Under the pieces are notes generated by a model. It saw only the letters and a program-made list of their open reading frames with translations, did no database searches and was not told the DNA's origin. This document shows, in pieces, positions 59,690-64,000 of a stretch of 64,000 nucleotides of DNA (position 1 is the stretch's first letter; each line of letters starts with the position of its first letter). The stretch comes from JBBTCX01 sp964494205 (GTDB lineage: Bacteria; Planctomycetota; Phycisphaerae; UBA1845), in assembly GCA_964494205.1 (NCBI GenBank), contig CAZBRD010000018.1, positions 22,707 through 86,706 of the forward strand, given 5' to 3'. A program made the position numbers and the translations under genes.

Positions 59690-62209
59690 ATGTTTGAACG
59701 CTTTACCGATCGTGCGCGGAAGGTGATGGCGCTTGCCAATCAGGAAGCGCAGCGTTTCAACCACGAGTATATCGGGACCGAGCATATCCTGCTTGGTTTG
59801 GTGAAGGAGGGGTCCGGTGTCGGCGCGAACGTGCTGAAGAATCTGGACGTCGACCTTCGTAAGGTGCGCCTCGAAGTCGAGAAGCTCGTCAAGAGTGGCC
59901 CCGAGATGGTCACGATGGGCAAGCTCCCGCAAACGCCGCGCGCCAAGAAAGTCATCGAATACGCCATCGAAGAAGCTCGCAACCTCAATCACAACTACGT
60001 CGGCACCGAGCACTTGCTGCTCGGCCTATTGCGTGAGCAGGACGGCGTTGCTGCTCAGGTTCTCATGAACCTTTCACTTCGCCTCGAAGACGTTCGCGAG
60101 GAAGTACTTAATCTTCTCGGCGCGAGCGATGAGAGCGAAGAAGCTGCCACAACCGCAGCCGGTGGCGAAGCCAAGAAGGGCAAGAGCAAGACTCCCGCGC
60201 TCGATTCCTTCGGTCGCGATCTGACTGAGATTGCAAAGCAAGGCAAGCTCGATCCGGTCATCGGCCGCTCCAACGAAATCGAACGCATCACCCAGATTCT
60301 CTGTCGTCGCCAGAAGAACAATCCTGTGCTTCTCGGTGAAGCCGGCGTTGGTAAGACAGCTATCGTCGAAGGTCTCGCTCAGCGCATCATCAACGGCGAA
60401 ACACCGGAGATTCTCGCGGATCGCCGCATCGTTGTGCTTGATCTTGCGATGATGGTCGCGGGCACGAAGTATCGTGGTCAGTTCGAAGAGCGCATCAAGG
60501 CCGTCATGAACGAAGTCCGCCGCGCGGGCAACGTCATTCTCTTCATCGATGAGTTGCATACGTTGGTTGGCGCAGGTGGTGCGGAAGGCGCGATCGATGC
60601 TTCCAATGTCTTGAAGCCCGCGTTGAGTCGCGGCGAAATTCAGTGCATCGGCGCGACCACGCTAGACGAATATCGCAAGTACATCGAAAAAGACAGCGCG
60701 CTCGAGCGCCGCTTCCAGCAGGTCATCGTTGAGCCGCCGACCCGCGACGAAACCGTCCGCATTCTCAAGGGCCTTCGCGATCGTTACGAAGCGCACCACC
60801 GCGTGCAGATCACCGACACCGCGCTGGAGCGTGCCGTCGAGCTTTCCGCTCGTTACATCGCCCGCGTCCAGCCAGACAAAGCGATCGACGTCATGGACGA
60901 AGCCGGCGCTCGCGTCCGCTTGAAGTCCATGACCAAACCACCAGATCTGAGCGAGGTCGAGCGCGAGCTCGAGCGCCTCAGCTCTGAAAAAGATGAAGCC
61001 GTGAAGAACGCCGACTACGAGCGAGCCGCGCAAATCCGCGATCAGATGGATTCGCTCAAGATGAAGAAGCGCAACGCGCAAAAAGAATGGCGCGATCGCA
61101 CGAAAGAAATCGACGGCGTTGTCGACGAGGACGTTGTGGCTGAAGTCGTCAGCTCCATGACCGGCATCCCGCTGATGCGCATGGGTAAGGACGAAGCCAA
61201 TCGTCTCCTCGGCCTCGAAACCGAGTTGCACAAGCGCATCGTCAGTCAGGACGAAGCCGTGGTCGCTATCTCCCGCGCGGTTCGTCGCAGCCGTAGCGGC
61301 TTGAAAGACCCGAATCGTCCGATGGGCAGCTTCATCTTCGTCGGTCCATCCGGCGTGGGTAAGACCTATCTGGCGAAGTGCCTGGCTGAGTTCATGTTCG
61401 GCGATCCCGACGCGCTCTTCGTGCTCGACATGTCTGAGTACATGGAAAAGCACAACGTCTCGCGTCTCATCGGCGCGCCTCCGGGCTACGTCGGTTACGA
61501 AGAAGGCGGCCAATTGACCGAGCGCATCCGTCGCCGGCCGTACTCGGTGATCCTGCTCGACGAAATCGAGAAGGCGCACCCCGACGTGTTCAACATGCTC
61601 CTCCAGATCATGGAAGAAGGCCGGTTGACCGACTCGTTCGGCCGTCACGTGGACTTCAAGAACACGATCCTCATCATGACCAGCAACGTGGGTGCACACC
61701 GCATCACCGTGCAGGAGGAGTTCGGGTTCCAGAAGCGCGACCAAAACGTTACCTATGACAAGATGAAGAACATGCTCAAGACGGAAATGGAAGATTACTT
61801 CCGTCCGGAGTTCCTCAACCGTCTCGATGAAATCGTGGTCTTCCGCAAGCTGAACCACTCCGATCTGGTCAACATTGTTGATCTGGAGTTGGGCAAGCTC
61901 GGCAAGCGCCTCATGGAGAAGGGCCTCAAGCTCGTCGTCCAGCAGGACGCGAAGGACTTCCTCATCGAGCGCGGCACCGACGAGAAGTTCGGCGCCCGAC
62001 CGTTGCGTCGCGCGATCGAACAATACGTCGAAGACGCGGTCTCCGAAGCCATGCTCCGCGGCGACTTCGTGGGCAAGCAGAAGATCGTCGTCTCCGTGCA
62101 GAAGCCCGACACCGAGGATGGCATCTCTATGCTTCGTCTGGAAGGCTTCCACGACGAATCGCTGATGACAGCCGAACCCGTCGGCGCGGGTCACTCGGAA
62201 GGAACGTAG
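59690..62209 (+). CDS. clpC: ATP-dependent Clp protease ATP-binding subunit ClpC
   Basis: An 839-residue class I Clp/Hsp100 unfoldase. Two N-terminal Clp_N repeats (GTEHILLGLVKEG, GTEHLLLGLLREQ) are followed by AAA-1 with Walker A GEAGVGKT and Walker B VILFIDELHTLVGAG, a middle domain with coiled-coil (about 410-480; includes the UVR-like segment KNADYERAAQIRDQMDSLK characteristic of ClpC), AAA-2 with Walker A GPSGVGKT and Walker B VILLDEIEKAHPDV, and the C-terminal D2-small domain. It feeds unfolded substrates to ClpP. ClpP is not in the window. It has its own promoter and strong terminator, and is the clearest housekeeping gene here. Confidence 0.97.
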   Translation: MFERFTDRARKVMALANQEAQRFNHEYIGTEHILLGLVKEGSGVGANVLKNLDVDLRKVRLEVEKLVKSGPEMVTMGKLPQTPRAKKVIEYAIEEARNLNHNYVGTEHLLLGLLREQDGVAAQVLMNLSLRLEDVREEVLNLLGASDESEEAATTAAGGEAKKGKSKTPALDSFGRDLTEIAKQGKLDPVIGRSNEIERITQILCRRQKNNPVLLGEAGVGKTAIVEGLAQRIINGETPEILADRRIVVLDLAMMVAGTKYRGQFEERIKAVMNEVRRAGNVILFIDELHTLVGAGGAEGAIDASNVLKPALSRGEIQCIGATTLDEYRKYIEKDSALERRFQQVIVEPPTRDETVRILKGLRDRYEAHHRVQITDTALERAVELSARYIARVQPDKAIDVMDEAGARVRLKSMTKPPDLSEVERELERLSSEKDEAVKNADYERAAQIRDQMDSLKMKKRNAQKEWRDRTKEIDGVVDEDVVAEVVSSMTGIPLMRMGKDEANRLLGLETELHKRIVSQDEAVVAISRAVRRSRSGLKDPNRPMGSFIFVGPSGVGKTYLAKCLAEFMFGDPDALFVLDMSEYMEKHNVSRLIGAPPGYVGYEEGGQLTERIRRRPYSVILLDEIEKAHPDVFNMLLQIMEEGRLTDSFGRHVDFKNTILIMTSNVGAHRITVQEEFGFQKRDQNVTYDKMKNMLKTEMEDYFRPEFLNRLDEIVVFRKLNHSDLVNIVDLELGKLGKRLMEKGLKLVVQQDAKDFLIERGTDEKFGARPLRRAIEQYVEDAVSEAMLRGDFVGKQKIVVSVQKPDTEDGISMLRLEGFHDESLMTAEPVGAGHSEGT

Positions 62210-62232
62210 ATCAAGGATTGAATGATAGTAAG

Positions 62233-62275
62233 AAGGGGCGCAAACATCGTCTGTTTGCGCCCCTTGCTTTTTGTT
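62233..62275 (+). terminator. Rho-independent terminator after clpC
   Basis: Perfect 14-base stem AAGGGGCGCAAACA / TGTTTGCGCCCCTT, five-base loop, then GCTTTTTGTT. The strongest terminator in the window. Confidence 0.95.
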
Positions 62276-62283
62276 AGGAACTA

Positions 62284-63741
62284 CTAGGGGCATCCGCTCT
62301 GGCAGGTCCAACCTACTTGACTGGGGCATCCCTTCTGCTCGATCGCAACAGTACCGTTTATCGCACCACAGACGCAGATGTCCAAACGATCACCGGTTTC
62401 ATGACAACCAACAACACGGATTTCTCCGTTCAAGTTGCCGCCTCCACCGGCATTCCCCCGTACACGAACTGCCCCATCGAAGATCACCGGGGGTGAAGGC
62501 GCGAATTCAGCGATGCCAACATGAATGGTTCCGTTTGCATCATATTGACCCATTCCGGCATTCACGGAGACGCTTGATCCGGCTTCGAGACCGCCGACAA
62601 GATGAATGAGAGACAGTTTGTCGGTCTGCCGACTTATTGCCACCTGGCCTCGACACTTCCCCTCTATGACAACTCTACCCGATGACGTCAGGTTGCCGTC
62701 AATAGTTACTTCGCCGGACGCCTCGAGGTCGCGGTCCACGCTGATGCTTCCGCCACAATTCCCTGCGACTTCAATGGTCCCCGACAGACTTCCTTCGCAC
62801 GTGATAGCGGCCTTTCCCTGAACGGAAGCCGCTCTAATCCGACCGCTCACATTCTCCTTAAATCTGACTCCGCCGGCGAGTGAACCGATTTCCACGAGGG
62901 CACCGGCTGGAACATTGGGAAGATCTTCCAGTGCCTGAAAATCCGCTTTACCCGCAAACCCCACAGGTGAATCTGGACCCAGACGTATGATGGCGTGGTC
63001 TCTGACAATACCGCCGTCCAACAGATTCCCACTACCGCCGCCGCGGACATCGATGGTCCCGTAGATGTCGCTTCCATTGAAGTCAATACTACCGGGTGAA
63101 TTCAAGGCCCCGTGCACAACAACATCATTAGCGGCGATTACATTTTGAAAAATGATCTTGCCTGCGGTGTTCCCGTGATCACCGTTGAGATCAATAAGCG
63201 GGCAGTAGTTGTCAGGGGCATAGCCGTACGGACTCACAATCTGATTGACCGTAATGGTTGCTGAGGGAATAACGCCGCCAAGGACACGAATCCGAGCGCC
63301 TTCGATGCGCTGAAGTACGTTGATGCCCCCACGCAACTCCTGACGGATTTCGATGCCCGCGCCAAGATCCCCTTCGCAAGTCGCATCCGGCGGACCCAGA
63401 TTACCGAATAGCTGCCCGGCGGTAATAGACCCCGGACCGCTATAGGAACCCCCAATGACGAGTTTGAAAATCGCCGACGCGGAAATAAACCCCGAGGCGT
63501 TGCCATCAATCGTCAGTCCGCGAATCCCGCCTCCAAAAAAAGGAAATACCTGTTGTTGTTGGACGAGCAGGCCTCCGGTCAAGTCACCGGTGATCCGTGA
63601 TCCGGCGAGTATCTCGGAGTAAAAGGACGTTGAACTGGGGTTGAGATAAATGCTCCTGACGTTTCTGGCAGCCGGTTGCCCATCGGGTTTCTGGAGGAGC
63701 AAGCTGTAGTTCTGCGGTTGATTGCCCCTCAAAGTTCCCAA
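62284..63741 (-). CDS. Glycine-rich beta-helix-like exported protein, C-terminal part of an interrupted gene
   Basis: A long frame of regular beta rungs (GTIDVRGGGSGNLLDGGIVR, GSIDFNGSDIYG, GTIEVAGNCGGSISVDRDL) typical of a parallel beta-helix such as adhesins or surface glycan-binding proteins. C-terminus ends in GCPSQVGWTCQSGCP with three cysteines. The only callable start is a TTG at 63741, with no ribosome site and no signal peptide. The frame remains open upstream for 12 more codons up to an in-frame TAG at 63778, and beyond it the same frame is coding-like. It therefore reads as the distal part of a larger gene split by a stop codon (see the next entry). Confidence 0.6.
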   Translation of the reverse strand: MGTLRGNQPQNYSLLLQKPDGQPAARNVRSIYLNPSSTSFYSEILAGSRITGDLTGGLLVQQQQVFPFFGGGIRGLTIDGNASGFISASAIFKLVIGGSYSGPGSITAGQLFGNLGPPDATCEGDLGAGIEIRQELRGGINVLQRIEGARIRVLGGVIPSATITVNQIVSPYGYAPDNYCPLIDLNGDHGNTAGKIIFQNVIAANDVVVHGALNSPGSIDFNGSDIYGTIDVRGGGSGNLLDGGIVRDHAIIRLGPDSPVGFAGKADFQALEDLPNVPAGALVEIGSLAGGVRFKENVSGRIRAASVQGKAAITCEGSLSGTIEVAGNCGGSISVDRDLEASGEVTIDGNLTSSGRVVIEGKCRGQVAISRQTDKLSLIHLVGGLEAGSSVSVNAGMGQYDANGTIHVGIAEFAPSPPVIFDGAVRVRGNAGGGGNLNGEIRVVGCHETGDRLDICVCGAINGTVAIEQKGCPSQVGWTCQSGCP

Positions 63742-63777
63742 ATCACCCGGTGCGGACGGCGTAATGGGGTCGAGGGA

Positions 63778-63981
63778 CTAGACTCGCCAATGAACGCCGA
63801 GGCCGCCGGTGAGCAGGTCCACGTCGGGTTTCTGAGGGTCGGTGAAGTAGTCGACGTTGAAATCATCGAATTGCATTGGTTCGGCTGCTTGATTCCATGC
63901 AAAGCAAATCGTGGGCCCCGCAGGGTTTGGCGGGCACACGTCTCCATACTCAAACTGAGCACTTTTGTTGATGGTTGTTGT
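63778..63981 (-). pseudogene. Coding-like segment upstream of the beta-helix frame, bounded by in-frame stops
   Basis: Sixty-seven codons in the same frame as the preceding entry, between TAA (63982-63984) and TAG (63778-63780). The peptide is protein-like: TTTINKSAQFEYGDVCPPNP, then FAWNQAAEPMQFDDFNVDYF, and TGGLGVHWRV before the stop. No ATG start is available; a GTG within it would give 54 codons. Likely the C-terminal end of a gene lost to stop codons, or part of the same large gene with two premature stops, or a sequencing problem at the window end. Confidence 0.45.
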
Positions 63982-64000
63982 TTATCCAATAGAAAAGGCC

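Noticed and set aside
60662..62329. 555-codon minus-strand frame antisense to clpC
   Set aside because: It is a shadow of the clpC reading frame and has histidine- and acid-rich composition typical of antisense translation of a conserved gene.

Overview
The window looks like a chromosomal segment of a planctomycete (Planctomycetota, possibly Phycisphaerae or a relative). This rests on gene content. There is a MoxR-DUF58-BatA/VWA operon followed by a DUF4175-like giant protein and a squalene-cyclase-like repeat protein. There are secreted proteins ending in dockerin-like calcium repeats, a DUF1559-type pseudopilin with an H-X9-DG-like tail, NPCBM domains, a CPXCG protein, and small membrane proteins with a CxxCGYxLRGL...CPECG zinc ribbon. 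No rRNA or core ribosomal gene is present to fix the taxon. Genes are ordinary chromosomal genes; I see no prophage, IS element, CRISPR array or conjugation gene.

Layout. 1-5.5 kb: a lipoprotein cut by the left edge, a tetratricopeptide-like membrane protein, lysA, divergent rnhA and an overlapping glycosyltransferase-39-like membrane protein. 5.6-12.7 kb: exported proteins with dockerin-like or thrombospondin-3-like calcium repeats, a pseudopilin, a zinc-ribbon membrane protein and a UbiB-family kinase. 12.8-27 kb: a tandem-ACT protein, then the long minus-strand Bat-type operon (MoxR, DUF58, BatA-like, VWA, DUF4175-like, coiled-coil protein, squalene-cyclase-like protein, NPCBM protein). 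27-30.7 kb: a LOG-family protein, a P-loop kinase, a GNAT acetyltransferase, and several palindromic repeat clusters. 30.7-36.6 kb: two large GT-C membrane proteins each fused to a C-terminal NPCBM domain, and an anti-sigma/STAS pair. 36.9 kb: tRNA-Phe. 37-48.8 kb: an MFS transporter, a CPXCG protein, an S9 peptidase, an M6 metalloprotease, a cysteine-rich repeat lipoprotein and a rhomboid protease. 48.8-52.4 kb: three consecutive MacB/FtsX-type permeases without an ATPase. 52.5-59 kb: zinc-ribbon membrane proteins and a translationally coupled pair of dynamin-like GTPases. 59.4-64 kb: clpC with its own promoter and terminator, and a glycine-rich exported protein whose reading frame is interrupted by in-frame stops.

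Themes. Much of the window serves the cell envelope and exterior: exported adhesive or calcium-binding proteins, carbohydrate-binding modules, proteases and membrane glycosyltransferases. The items most worth following are the paired dynamin-like GTPases, the two GT-C/NPCBM fusions, the orphan three-permease cassette, the seven-copy ACC cysteine repeat, the zinc-ribbon family, and families of covarying hairpin repeats between genes. I did not find a system I can call clearly new; functions assigned by family resemblance come from recognised motifs only and no database search was run.
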